Shown piece by piece: positions 1 to 10,625 of a stretch of 64,000 bases of DNA. A program made the translations under genes and the position numbers. How positions within the stretch are numbered: position 1 is the first letter of the stretch; each line of letters opens with the position of its first letter. Origin of the DNA: Byssothecium circinans (taxonomy: Eukaryota; Ascomycota; Dothideomycetes; Pleosporales; Massarinaceae); NCBI GenBank assembly GCA_010015675.1, contig ML977020.1:269863-333862 (forward strand). The letters run 5' to 3'. A model generated the notes under the pieces. That model was not told the DNA's origin. It ran no database searches and was given only the letters and a program-made list of their open reading frames with translations.

Positions 1-655
1 TCAAATATGATAAGAGCCAATTTGCTCATCTTGACGAAGCCATGCGTAAGAGCGTCCAAAAGCACTTGGTGGGTAGACAAAACGATGCGGACGTTGTCGA
101 AGACTGCGTCCCAGGTGCTTTGATCTGACCAGTGATCGATATCATCTCTACCCGAGAGTACTTGGAGTCCATGGCTGGGAAGATTCGACTCGAAGACTTT
201 GGCCTGCTGTTCGCACAAGGCCACGGTAGGTGTGAGGAACCACACGAGCTGCAGAGTAGTAAGTCTAAGTGCCGAAGGTCACCGAGCGAGATTAAAGTAC
301 TTTGGTTGGATCACAGGTCTCCAACTCAGCCGCTGTACGGGCAAGGGCTCTAACAAGTGTTAGGCGGCGCTATGTATTATATATCGTCGTTTCGCATTAC
401 ATGTGAGTCTTCCCACTTCCAGTATCTAGTATTCATTAGATTGACATATGATCCCTAGTCGACAGAGGAAATGAAAACGTGTGAAAAGATTGTAAAACTG
501 GTCAAGAACTCACCCATAGCCACTATGATATTCGACTTCAGGGACTCTTCCACCATCTCAGCCTGGTATGAGCGAAGGCGGAAATGGAAAGACCCATTCT
601 CCTGGCCCGCAACCGGGATTTCCCCGTCGTCAGCATCGCTTATGTTCGTTTCCAT
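1..655 (-). CDS. Dicer-like protein, N-terminal helicase part (partial, leaves the window at the left edge)
   Basis: Dicer cuts double-stranded RNA into small RNAs for RNA interference. Only the start is present. I splice four blocks on the minus strand: 514-655, 401-425, 301-349 and 1-248; the phases (1, 2, 0) join cleanly. The protein starts METNISDADDGEIP, reaches LRSYQAEM and NIIVAM, and then the 25-nt block supplies the Walker A motif DTGSGKTH. The next blocks read ALARTAAELETCDPTK, VWFLTPTVALCEQQ and STHQVLLDALTHGF, all typical of the DExD/H helicase of fungal Dicers. The DECH box lies outside the window. The short leader before the helicase and the LRSYQxEM signature resemble the Dicer-2 class more than Dicer-1; that subclass is inference. 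The intron limits are 426-513, 350-400 and 249-300. It lies head-to-tail with the proteasome gene. Confidence 0.88.
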
Positions 656-999
656 GTTGATAGTGTCTAGTTAAAGACATGAAGGGTTGAGGGTTGAGTG
701 AGTAGGCTGGTGCTGGTATGCAGGCGTAGGCAGGCACACGTTGATCTCGCTAGACCGGATTAGGAAAGCATCGACAACACCAATGAATGTTTGGAAAATA
801 GAGAAAGTCAACAACAGTACGAAGTCTACCGCAAACAATTTCACATCCGAATGAAAGGAAAGAGAATCGTGTAGATGCCAGCATATTCATGCTCATCAAA
901 CGCCAGGCTAGCGTGTATTCATGGGATGAACGTTCGTCATCCGTCTATCATTAGATCTATGACTGAGATGGCGTTCCTTACCAAACCTGTGCTTATGCA
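656..999. other. Intergenic spacer, Dicer-like promoter side
   Basis: This 344-bp stretch lies upstream of the Dicer-like start and downstream of the proteasome alpha2 stop, both on the minus strand. It should hold the promoter of the first and the 3' end of the second. I see no open frame or recognisable motif in it. Confidence 0.5.
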
Positions 1000-2023
1000 C
1001 TACAAGTTTGTAAGGTAGTCCTCTACTTCTTGCGGGCTAAGCGTCCTGAAGCGCGGGCCTTGAGCACTCTCCACACCCTCAAAGCCAAGTAACCGGTCCT
1101 CAGGCGGACCGACGATACCAATCTCGACAGTGTCACCGTTCATCTCGCCTTCTATCGTCTCCTTCAGCGTGAGCAGAGCGATGTGGATAGCATCCTCCAG
1201 CTCCAGACCCTCAGTGTACCTCTTCTCCAAGAAAGTCTTCGCGCTCGTCGCACTCTTGCCGATCGCTGTCGCCTTCCACGGGAAGTAGCTGCCACTCGGA
1301 TCGACCTGGTACAGACTCGGACCACCTTTCAAGATACCACCAGTCTTGCCGCTTATCTTTTTCTTCTCCAAATCATCGTCATCGCTCGATTTCGCCTCCG
1401 CGTCTGCGTTCTCTGGCTCGATTCCATCGTCCCAGCCCGCAATCAGCAAGCTGACACCATACGGCCGGACACCACCTGACTGTGTAGCTTCCTGCATGAC
1501 TCGCGCCACATCCTGCACCAATATCCTCGTGGGTGGGTACTCGTTGTAGATGCGCTTGTAGCCGGTATGTGAAACCTTGCGAGCCTTGTCGACGAGAACG
1601 CGGTAGTCGGGGCCCATGCCTGAGTAGACCATGCCGATGTTGGGGGTTATGAGGCTGACCTTTGATGAGGACGACGAATCGATGAGGGGCGATGACGACT
1701 TCTTCTCGGTAGCGAGGACAATGCCATTGGTAGCTGCAAATACGGTCAGATACATAATGGTCAGCGCATGGCTAGTGCTGGACGTACCCTTGATTCCCAG
1801 AGCGGTGACACCTTGATTGACGGCGTTCAACGCATACTCTAGATATTGTTAGCCTTCATTTGACGCAAAAGAGAAGTCTCGGTCAGTTCGAGAGCGGCAT
1901 CAGGCGTACCTATTTGCACCAGCTTTCCGCTGCGAATGGGTTAGCGAGAAGCTTCATAATGATTGCCGGAGATGTTTACCTGGGCGAGAAAGTGGTGAGC
2001 GAGAAGGAATAGCGGTCGGCCAT
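1000..2023 (-). CDS. PRE8: 20S proteasome subunit alpha type-2
   Basis: This is a structural alpha-ring subunit of the 20S proteasome, which degrades proteins in nucleus and cytosol. Blocks 1980-2023, 1910-1929, 1788-1838 and 1000-1733 total 849 nt, or 282 residues. Splicing rebuilds the alpha-subunit N-terminus [20 protein letters not shown], then [11 protein letters not shown] and [12 protein letters not shown]. The third intron (1734-1787, 54 nt) is itself in frame, so an unspliced reading would wrongly add 18 residues. Later motifs include [45 protein letters not shown] and the C-terminal [10 protein letters not shown]. An acidic and lysine-rich insertion of about 35 residues sits between GWDDG and YQVDPSG; it lengthens the protein beyond the usual size of about 235-250 residues. 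From memory, fungal orthologues tend to carry such an insert, but I could not check this. Confidence 0.95.
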
Positions 2024-2572
2024 GGTGACGGTATATTCGGCGAGAGAGCTATTCGAGAGGAGGGACTATGACGGCAAGCAGGAGAATATACGGCGGGATG
2101 AAGAGTTAAGAGTGGTGAGTGTGCTGTATATGGAAGCTGGAGCTCGAATTAGGCAAGCTCTCGACGACGCGGCAATGCCAAGCACTTGATCAGTGCTTTC
2201 ATTACATAAGCATGGAGCTTGGATCATCAAAGGCTGATCTTTCTTTGCTTCGACCGAGTTCTCCGACGTCCGTTCGTCATTCACTCCACGAAACAGCCAC
2301 CGTGGCCTTCACTATCGCTGCAGTCTCAAAGGAAGAGTGAATGCTTGGCTATGGGTAAGCGAACGGATGTCGCCTTTAGAGAGTCATACGTCTCTTAAGC
2401 ACCTGTCTACCATGCGTCAACCTCATTCAGACCTACATTAAAATTAACCCACCTCTTGTATTTGAACAAATCAGTAAGGCGAACTGCAACGTCACTATTA
2501 CTACCACATCTTTGGCATTTGTTTGCACCTTATCACTACGACCTGTTCGTCACCTCTGTCACTGCAACCATA
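2024..2572. promoter_or_regulatory. Divergent promoter region between proteasome alpha2 and the RING-CH gene
   Basis: This is 549 bp between two start codons on opposite strands, so it must carry both promoters. I searched by eye and found no convincing proteasome-type GGTGGCAAA box. No other gene is supported here. Confidence 0.5.
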
Positions 2573-3717
2573 ATGTCTTCTGCAACTGGGTCCAACGCCA
2601 TGCCGGGATGGTATTGGCCTGACGATGTACCAAAGGAAGAACCCTCGGATGCCAGCGCATCGTTCAGACAAAGGGCGCCACACGCTTCTTCTAGCACGGA
2701 CGAACCTCCCAAGGAAGAACCAGCTCGACACCATCCTTCGACTACAGAACCTCCCCGGCCAGAGCAAGGCCCATCATCGCGGCGTAGGCATTGGCCTCCA
2801 CGACAATGCCGCATTTGTCTCGACACGGTTCAGCCTACCTTCGACCTTCCTTCCGAGCATCTACCCGGATTTTTGCAATCAGCTTCCAACGTCAAGTATG
2901 AGGATGAGAACGGTCGCTTGATACGACCGTGCATGTGCAAAGGATCGTCCAAGTACGTTCACGAGGCTTGCTTGCAAGCTTGGCGGCATGCAGACCCTGG
3001 CTATGGGCGTAGGAACTACTTTCAATGCCCGACTTGCGGCTTCAGGTACCAACTCTCCCGCCTGGGGGCTGGGAGGTTTGTCGCTAGTCTTTGTAAGTTG
3101 CCGGCGTTCAGTCATACACTTTTGGACCAAGAACTCATGTCTCTGATGTTCGGCAAGTGGCTGTATGGCGGACTGATGCTGACAATTACCACTAGCTGCG
3201 CAAATCATCTTGACCATCACGATTCTGATCACTGCCGTTTTCATCCTGGGCTTTATTGCGGACCCTATTATCAATCTCTATCTCGATCCTTGGGGAACGT
3301 TGATGCCGTGGTCTTCCTCGGACTATTATCATTACGACGATGACGAACCGACCACCTGGTATGAGCACTTCGCAAAGGGGATTGCTTCTATGGGTGTTCT
3401 AGGATTTTTGAAGGTACTAGTCGCCAATCCTTTCTCTTACTTCCGAATTGGCGGAGGGAGAGCTCGAAATACCGGGCGCGATCGCTACGAACAGGTCAGT
3501 TGGATCATCATCTTGATTGGTGTAGGCACGTTTCTTGCAGTAAGTTTCGCATCATGCTCAATGCGTTGTCAAACATCTGGCATCACTTCCGCCAGATCAA
3601 GCTGACAAAGTGAAGGCCATCTACAAAGGCGTTCGAGCATGGAGTCGCCGTACGCTTGAGAAAGCTGGCGAACGAGTCATGGATGTCCAAGGAGATGATG
3701 ACGATGAAGACGATTAG
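2573..3717 (+). CDS. RING-CH (MARCH-type) zinc finger membrane protein, probable E3 ubiquitin ligase
   Basis: The N-terminal third is disordered and repeats the pattern PKEEP. A RING-CH C4HC3 finger follows: CRICLDTV, RPCMCKGSSKYVHEACLQAW, then FQCPTCGFRY, with the spacing expected of the RINGv family. An intron at 3093-3195 joins the finger to a hydrophobic segment (ILTITILITAVFILGFIADP) and later a second one (WIIILIGVGTFLA), so the product is probably a two-pass membrane ubiquitin ligase acting on membrane cargo. The last exon ends with RRTLEKAGERVMDVQ and an acidic tail. The splice before this last exon is not settled: 3540-3595 has good GT..AG ends but gives a stop, so the true junction lies within about 3495-3600. 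An in-frame start lies further upstream at 2456, but ATG 2573 is preferred because the protein then starts with the usual disordered leader. Confidence 0.8.
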
Positions 3718-4102
3718 CTCTGCGCTCGTTCGTCTATTAGTGTATCAATACGAGCATCGCTAGCCTTCGCCCAGCTCCATTTCTTCTGAGTTGTCACATT
3801 CGAACATGTCAATAGGATCGTCCAGCTCTCTACTCCAGAGGCCGCACACCATTAAGCTGCATCGGTTTCCTTTTCCGTACCGTTACAGTTAGTCTACGTG
3901 CGAAGAATAAATATGCTTCACGATCTCCCAAACTGGCCATCACGTCTTGTGCGGTCAGCTTGGGCTGTGTTGCCATCGCCTTCGGCATTATCAATGGACT
4001 AGCCCTCAAGTGCTGCTTTCCGAGCATGTCACTAGGCCTGCGCCGCGATCTTGCTCCTGGCACATCTTCGTATGAAAGTCTTCTGCCTTCTTGCTTCAGT
4101 AT
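3718..4102. other. Spacer between converging genes, with an unplaced minus-strand frame
   Basis: 3' regions of the RING-CH gene (+) and the coiled-coil gene (-). A minus-strand open frame at 3830-4063 can be extended upstream to read LKQEGRRLSYEDVPGARS and ends with NGVRPLE. It could be an alternative last exon of the coiled-coil gene, but I could not find a legal splice into it, so it is left unassigned. Confidence 0.35.
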
Positions 4103-5902
4103 CTATATGTAAAGTTGCGCCCCTTCTACCTCCCTCGAGTCAGCCTGGACTGCAACACACTCTCGCTCTGAGTAGTACGTTCCGGACTGCTGTATTCTCA
4201 CCGTACTCATCGCCATACTTCTCCAGACAAGGGAAAACGCAGAAGGCGAACTTGCGATCTAGCACCACGTCGCCCTCATCATCAACGCCGCCATCAAAAT
4301 CATTGATCATCCTGCTATCATCGAACCAGATATCCTCTCCATCTTGGTTGCGGAAGAAAAGCACACGATAGTGTGCTTTCTGTAGCAGTAGCGTATGCTG
4401 TATATCCGCCGCTGTATTCAATATACCCTCAAGCGTCGACTGTGCATTCTGCGTCAAGTTTGTAGACGTGAGCACATATAGTTGGTGACCAATCTCTCTA
4501 GCAAGATGGTGCATCAATTTCTCCTTCTCACGCAGGAGAGCGTTGCCCTCACGCTTCTCAATACTGCGGATCGTGCATCGTCGCCATGCACGGTATTCGG
4601 GGCTTGCGTCGTAGATGTGGTTGGCTACTTGTCTGACTAAAGCAAGCGGTCCATGTTCAGGGAGGCCGATGAGGACGGGTTCGCGGAATATGTGCATTAG
4701 CGCATTCGATATGAGCGCTTGATATAAGGCTAGCCTGTCTTCGATCTGGTGGTAGGTAGGCGAAATAGCTTCGAGCGCTCGAAGTACATCAGAAGGTAGG
4801 TTGTTCAGGTTCACCTTCGCTCTTCGAAAATTCGTAATCACCCATTCTCTCACTCGGTTCGCCAACTGCGATAAACTTTCCGTAAGCTCGCTGTCTGTGA
4901 TCTGAGACTCCATCCGTGTGAGTGACGAAATGCTTGACTTGAGTGACAGCAGTTGTTGTAACCGTTCCTGTGATTCTTTTTCTGTGGCATGGAGGCGCGA
5001 TGTCAGCTCGTACCAATCGGCTTCGCTGCGCAGTCGCGACTGGTAGGCGAGCTCGTGAGACTGGATCTGGTCTTGGAGTTGTGCGACTTGGGCGCGGAGA
5101 TCGTAGTTCTCGGCGGCCAAGTCATCGCGGTGGGGATGGTGGTGACTGTTGAACGACCGACGCGGTGTTCGTATTTGGCGTGGAGAAAGGCCTGCTTCGT
5201 CTACGTCGATTGGGACGGAGCGGGAATTGGGAGATGGTGTGGTGGGACGGGAGTCGGTATGAAACGCCCCTCGGATAGGGCTTTGGAGAGGGTGGCTCTG
5301 CCTTGGGCTGCGCCTAGAGTCAACTGTGCTTCCTATGTGGTTGGCTTCTCCCTGTTCTTTGACTTTGGCAAGCTCTTCTCGCATAGCATTCTGCTCTTCC
5401 CGAACAGCAGCCAAAGCGCGCTCGAGCTCTGCGATCCTCTCCGCTGCGTGGTCGTCATTCGAGCCCTCCCCATTCCACCCTTCTCCACTGCTTCCACGCT
5501 TTGACGTCGCATCCTCCCCGGCGCCTGCACGCCTCGACGATGTACTCCTTCGCGGTTCTCTCTCCTTGCTCGAGCGGTGATTGAGCATGTCATTGAAGTA
5601 GTTTTTGCGCCGTTGTATCTCCTCCTTTTTCGGTTTCGACGTGGCTATCGCAGCTTTCGGTGGGGTGCTTGGAGGCTTTGAAGATGTTGAGGCGGTCGCT
5701 GGCATAGCTGTGGGTTTCGAACGCTTGACGCCCAGGCGAGCGGAAAGATCTGCCTTGGTTAGGCGACGCAATGTAGCGGCGTTGAAGTAAGAGGAAGTAG
5801 CGTACCGGAACCCTTCTTTTCCCCGGTCATGGAGACTGGTTGTCGTCGTGGCGGGGTCGGCGACGAGGTTGCGGCAGCTTCAAATGACGCTATTGTGCGC
5901 AT
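4103..5902 (-). CDS. Unrecognised coiled-coil protein
   Basis: I do not recognise this family. Splicing 5806-5902, 4202-5749 and 4103-4149 gives 1692 nt, 563 residues. The first intron (5750-5805) joins SMTGEKKGS to DLSARLGVKRSKP, and both sides are coding-like. Residues of roughly 35-180 are basic, Ser/Pro-rich and disordered. A coiled coil follows (AERIAELERALAAVREEQ, then ENYDLRAQVAQLQDQIQSHE). The C-terminal half is a folded, mostly helical domain with HIFREPVLIGLPEHGP and HYRVLFFRNQDGEDIWFDD. The last intron at 4150-4201 has good GT..AG ends and replaces the unspliced tail. The layout (disordered, coiled coil, helical domain) would suit a cytoskeletal or spindle-associated scaffold, but that is only a guess. 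Confidence 0.7.
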
Positions 5903-6335
5903 ATCTGCATGCGAAACTCAAAAGGCATGTACTCCCTCGTGATCCTCGGAGAGATGAAAAGCAGTCAAACTTCTCGCGCGCCTCCATGATGAAACAGAAA
6001 GTTGATGCCTGGACGCTTACCATCCCATCATCCAGCAATGGCGGGGCTAATCTGCACCTCAACACGCACGCTAGTCACTCATGTTCACGGCGCTTCAACC
6101 CTTCTCGTCGCCGGTGCCTGTCCAGCCACCCAGTCTACCTCCTCACCCACCCATGCCTTCCAGGCACCCATTTCGATGACCTCGAGGTCTGCCCTGCGTT
6201 CGCCACAAGCCTCCCAACCCTATCGCTAGCTATCACTCTACGTCTGATCTCCCATTGGACGCGGCGACTACCCCACCCCCTCTCCGTATATACGTCTATG
6301 AGTTGGCGCGATACTGTATAGTAAAAAAATAGGAG
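5903..6335. promoter_or_regulatory. Divergent promoter region, coiled-coil gene and Hsp70-like gene
   Basis: 433 bp between start codons on opposite strands. It is C-rich on the plus strand and contains no supported gene; short open frames here lack any family resemblance. Confidence 0.45.
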
Positions 6336-8587
6336 ATGGAGAGAAAAAGCAGTACAAATAGCGCGTTTGGACGCGTAGGAAGTATCCCAATTGTGTACAA
6401 TCCAGGCTCGAGTCGCACCTCTTCAGCTGCGGTGAGCGGCGCGCCGAAAGCAAATGTCGCACAAGACCGACTGATAGTGGGCGTGGATTTCGGCACTACA
6501 TATAGCGGTGGGTTACAAGGCTTCAAAAGCCTGGATTAGAAGGAATTGGAACTGATGTGAGCGCAGGAGTCGCCGCTGTATATTCAGCTACACCTGACGA
6601 TATCGATATTATCAAGACATGGCCGGGCGGAAACGGTACTATTTCTCCCTACTCATATTCTCAAATTCTTCGCAGTACTTATACTTCTTTGCGCAGGAAT
6701 CACCTCCGATAAAGTCCCCACCGAAATCGCATACACATCTACCACCGACCCCTCCAAACCCCCTTCCGCAAACATAAAATGGGGTTTCCAATTTAAGCCC
6801 GAGGAAACACGGCTCCGCTGTATAAAGCTCTTCCTAGATAAAACGCAAAAATTGCCTTCTTTCGTTTCCCCACTCGAGACCGCAGCGCAATTGCGGCAAT
6901 CACAGAAGACCGTCATGGATGCCGTGTCCGACTACTTGTCTATGATCCATAGGCATACTATGGAGACGCTGAGCAAGAGATACGGGGAAACCTTCATGTC
7001 AATGACCAAGGTGCAGTTCGTGCTCACCACGCCGGCTGTATGGAGCGACGGGGCTAAGGATGCGACACTGAAAGCTGCCGAGAAGGCGGGCATGGGGAGC
7101 AAAGGAGAGGTCAGACTTATCAGTGAGCCGGAAGCCGCTGCTGTGTATACTCTCAAGGCTATTCAACCGAACAATCTAAAAGTGGGAGACAACTTCATTG
7201 TCTGTGATGCGGGTGAGTCCTCGAAGTCAATCCGTACGGCGCCATGTCAGAAGTCTGGGTACATTACCCAAGATCTAAGTGTCCGCAGACTTCTGACCTA
7301 GGGCAGTACACCGAAAATGAGCAACACGTACTGACGAACGAATTGGTGGTGGTACCGTCGACCTGATTGCATACAAAGTGTGTTTCCCTCTCCCAAAGTG
7401 CAAGAGTCGGACTGACATCTCCTAGATCACCCAACTCAATCCCCTACGTGTCGAAGAATCCGCCGTAGGAACTGGCGGCCTCTGCGGGAGTGCGTTTCTC
7501 AACTTCCGCTTCGAAGACCACGTAAAACGACGAATAGGCGCCGAGCGGCACACCTGGATGCGAGAAAAGAAAGCAAAGACGTGGAACATGGGTCTCAGAT
7601 ACTTCGAAGAATTTGTCAAGCGCAATTTTAATGAAGAAGAGCACGACTTTGAAGCCAATGTACCGTTTCCCGGCCTGCCAGACGATGAAGAGGCAGGTCT
7701 GGATTCAGGATTCCTGGTCATGACTGCGCAGCAGGTCAAAGAGATATTCGATCCTGTCGTGCAAGAGGTCATTAGCCTAGTCGAAGGTCAAGTTCAATCG
7801 ATTCGTAACAAGGGCGGTTTGGTCTGTGGAATCGTGCTTGTCGGTGGTTTCGGACAGAGTAATTACCTTTACAGCCGCCTGAAAACACATTTCAACAGCG
7901 CACCTCCACCGCCGTATACTGAAAGACCGACACACGCCGTTACTCTGAATCCCGATGCCCCACAGACGATCGAGGTCTTCCACCCAATTCATGCATGGAC
8001 GGCTGTGGTGAGAGGTGCGGTGCTAAGGGGTTTGGAAGGGAGTATGGTCGTGAGCAGGCGGAGTCGATGGTGGTACGGCACGAGTTATGCCACGGTGTTC
8101 GACGAAAGTCGACACCCGATTGCGGATCGATACTGGAGTCCACTATGGGAACGATGGATGGTTAGTGATCGGATGCAATGGCATATCGCCAAGGCAAGTC
8201 ATCCCGTCATCTTCGGGAAGTTCTAACATGGAAGGTTGACTAACAATACAAAAGGGCGCGCAAGTCTCCGAAGCAACACCCATATCCTTCCATTATACGC
8301 GCAATTTCCGCCCTGGTCAATCTCTCATCGTTGAAGACGATCTCATTGCCTGCGATCTCGATACCGCGCCCGATTCCTTCCGCAAAGGACTCATCAACGT
8401 TTGCACACTTACTACGGATTTGAACACAGTTCCGAAGAGTCTTTTTACGAGACTCACGACGACCAAGGGGGTGGAGTTTGATAACTTGGATTTCACACTG
8501 GATATGAGGATTGAGAGTGCAGGTTTGATGTTTGAGTTGAGAGTCGATGGAGTGAAATATGGAGGTGTCAGTGCAACCTTCCATTGA
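6336..8587 (+). CDS. Hsp70-family (HSPA12-like) ATPase
   Basis: This is an actin-fold ATPase related to Hsp70 but of the divergent group common in filamentous fungi. Blocks 6336-6507, 6567-6635, 6697-7212, 7346-7377, 7426-8193 and 8255-8587 total 1890 nt, 629 residues. Phosphate-1 loop: VGVDFGTTYSG. Then TPAVWSDGAKDATLKAAEKA and RLISEPEAAAVYTL. Phosphate-2: CDAGGGTVDLIAYK. Adenosine motif: GIVLVGGFGQSNYLYSRL. A C-terminal region follows, ending GGVSATFH, but there is no classical peptide-binding domain and no EEVD tail. The intron ending near 7345 has no AG, although a CTGAC branch site precedes it. The last intron (8194-8254) starts with GC, as in AAG|GCAAGT. Such proteins often accompany fungal immune-type receptors; its client is unknown. 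Confidence 0.88.
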
Positions 8588-9304
8588 GTATATGGCGTCG
8601 CGCGGGACCCGGGCATATGAATGGGCATGTATCGACGTATGGTGACCATGTTAGGTATCTGGCCAAGTTATCGCCAATGCATGTGATCTGGCTGGAATTT
8701 GCATAGGTCGAGCGTTCGGAGGGATAGCGCACGCTTCATCCGGGATATCGTTAGCGTAGCATTGTTCTAAGTAACAATGGGAAACCTTTAAAGGTGAATT
8801 GATTTTGAGCAGAGTGAAACATGAAATTATGCTGGAGGGAATGTGCCTAAATAGCCTTGCCAACCTCTCGCGTAGCAGGAAAATTGGAATCTAAGTAATG
8901 CTGTAAACTCTATCCAAGGGGTATAGCACCCAATACTTCACTTAGAGGGCGAGCTGTTACTGTCTCGAAAGTGAGGTTGGGTAGCTGCTTCTCGCGAGAA
9001 CGGGAAAAGCCGAATATCAGCTAAGGCCGTAAACTATTGTGAATTATTACAACATCCTTATCAGCCTCTCAAAGCTTAGGATTCTACTTTCTAAATGGTC
9101 TTTTGGACGATTCTATGTATTTTGAGGTATAAGTTTATGTTCGGCTTTGAAATGGATGCTGCGTCGGAAGCTCGTCGGAAGGTTTAGCCAATCACGGAGC
9201 TGCTGAGTAATGGCAACTGTCGTCATACCGAGCACTCTCGAAAAACTCCCAGAGAAGACTCCAACGTCGCCGCCTCCTCCATCAAACCTCCTCACACAAC
9301 TACA
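8588..9304. other. Spacer between the Hsp70-like gene and NFU1
   Basis: About 700 bp, AT-richer in its middle part, with no supported frame on either strand. It must hold the 3' end of the Hsp70-like gene and the promoter of NFU1. Confidence 0.5.
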
Positions 9305-10305
9305 ATGGCATCCACCTCTATACCTAGATCAGCCCTACGCGCATTCTCCCGCGCTAGACCGTCACTACGATCCAATGCCCAAAGAGCCTCGACCCGGACT
9401 CTCCATCAAACCGCATCGCCCATCACATCTTCACCACTCCAACACAGACCACAACTCTCACAATGCCGTATAAGGACTCCAACTACCGGTGCAAGTCTAG
9501 GAAGACGGACGCTGTTCATCCAAACAGAAGATACCCCAAACCCAGACGTACACCAATTCCCCGCACCTCTCCATCACCCTTCGCAACACTAGACCTAACC
9601 AAAGAACACCAGGCCCTTAAATTCAAGCCCAGCCAAAACATCCTCCCCGAAAACATCTCCTCCCTCGAATACCTCAACCCACGCTCCACCCTCGCGCCGC
9701 CCCACCCCTCCCCACTCGCCGCCCAGCTCCTCAACATCGACGGCGTAACCTCCGTCTTCTACGGCCAGGACTACATAACCGTAACCAAAGACTCGTCCAC
9801 GCCCTGGGCGCACGTCAAGCCCGAAATCTTCGCACACATCAACGAGTACCTGCTCTCAGGCACGCCCATCATAAACACCGTAACCGACACGGCCAACGAG
9901 CGCGGCCAAGAAGGCACCGAAACCGACTCCCTCGCCTACAACGAAAACGACACCGAAGTCGTCGGCATGATCAAAGAACTCCTCGAAACGCGCGTCCGTC
10001 CCTCGATCCAGGAAGACGGCGGCGACATCGACTTCAGAGGCTTTGTCGACGGCCAGGTCCTGCTGAAATTGCGGGGTGCGTGTCGCACGTGTGATTCTAG
10101 CACCGTGACGCTGAAGAACGGCATCGAGACCATGTTGATGCATTATATCGAGGAGGTCAAGGGCGTGCAGCAGGTTATGGATCAGGAGGAGGAGGTGGCT
10201 ATGCGTGAGTTTGCGAAGTTCGAGGAGAAGTTGAGGAAGGTTAAGGGCGAGGACGCTACGGCGTCGACGGTTGGGAAGGGGAGTTTGGATTTTAGTGGCT
10301 TTTAG
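9305..10305 (+). CDS. NFU1: Mitochondrial NifU-like iron-sulfur cluster protein
   Basis: Nfu1 passes 4Fe-4S clusters to mitochondrial enzymes such as lipoate synthase. Exons 9305-9547 and 9613-10305 give 311 residues. The N-terminus (MASTSIPRSALRAFSRARP) is rich in Arg and Ser and lacks acidic residues, as expected of a mitochondrial presequence. After it comes the Nfu N-terminal domain: FIQTEDTPNPD spliced to ALKFKPSQNILPE, and IDGVTSVFYGQDYITVTK. The NifU C-terminal domain has PSIQEDGGDIDFRGF and the cluster-binding CxxC in LRGACRTCDSSTVTLKNG. The 65-nt intron falls exactly between codons. It runs toward APP1, which is on the other strand. Confidence 0.95.
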
Positions 10306-10625
10306 ATTGGAGGGGATCGGGATCGGGGATCGGGGATGCGGAATTATGACTATGCGGTTTGGACTTGGAAGTGACGCGAGCTATAGAGTCGTTGTAGTCT
10401 GTGCGGCTATTCTTCGAGCGCTTGCGGTGATTGAACTTGTATGGTCATAGTAGCATATGACTTATGTACATGTATATTCTACGACTTGTACTGGAAACAA
10501 AAGAGCAGACTATGAGTATCACAACACAGCCCGAATGACTCTACCGGGCGACCATCGCTAAGCCCAATATCTCAAAGGAAAAAGTGCGTGTATAATTTCC
10601 ACATCACAACGAGTACCATCCCATC
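10306..10625. terminator. Shared 3' region of converging NFU1 and APP1
   Basis: 320 bp between two stop codons on opposite strands. It begins with a GGATCGGGATCGGGGATCGGGG-like short repeat near 10314-10335 and must hold both polyadenylation regions. No gene is seen. Confidence 0.4.
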
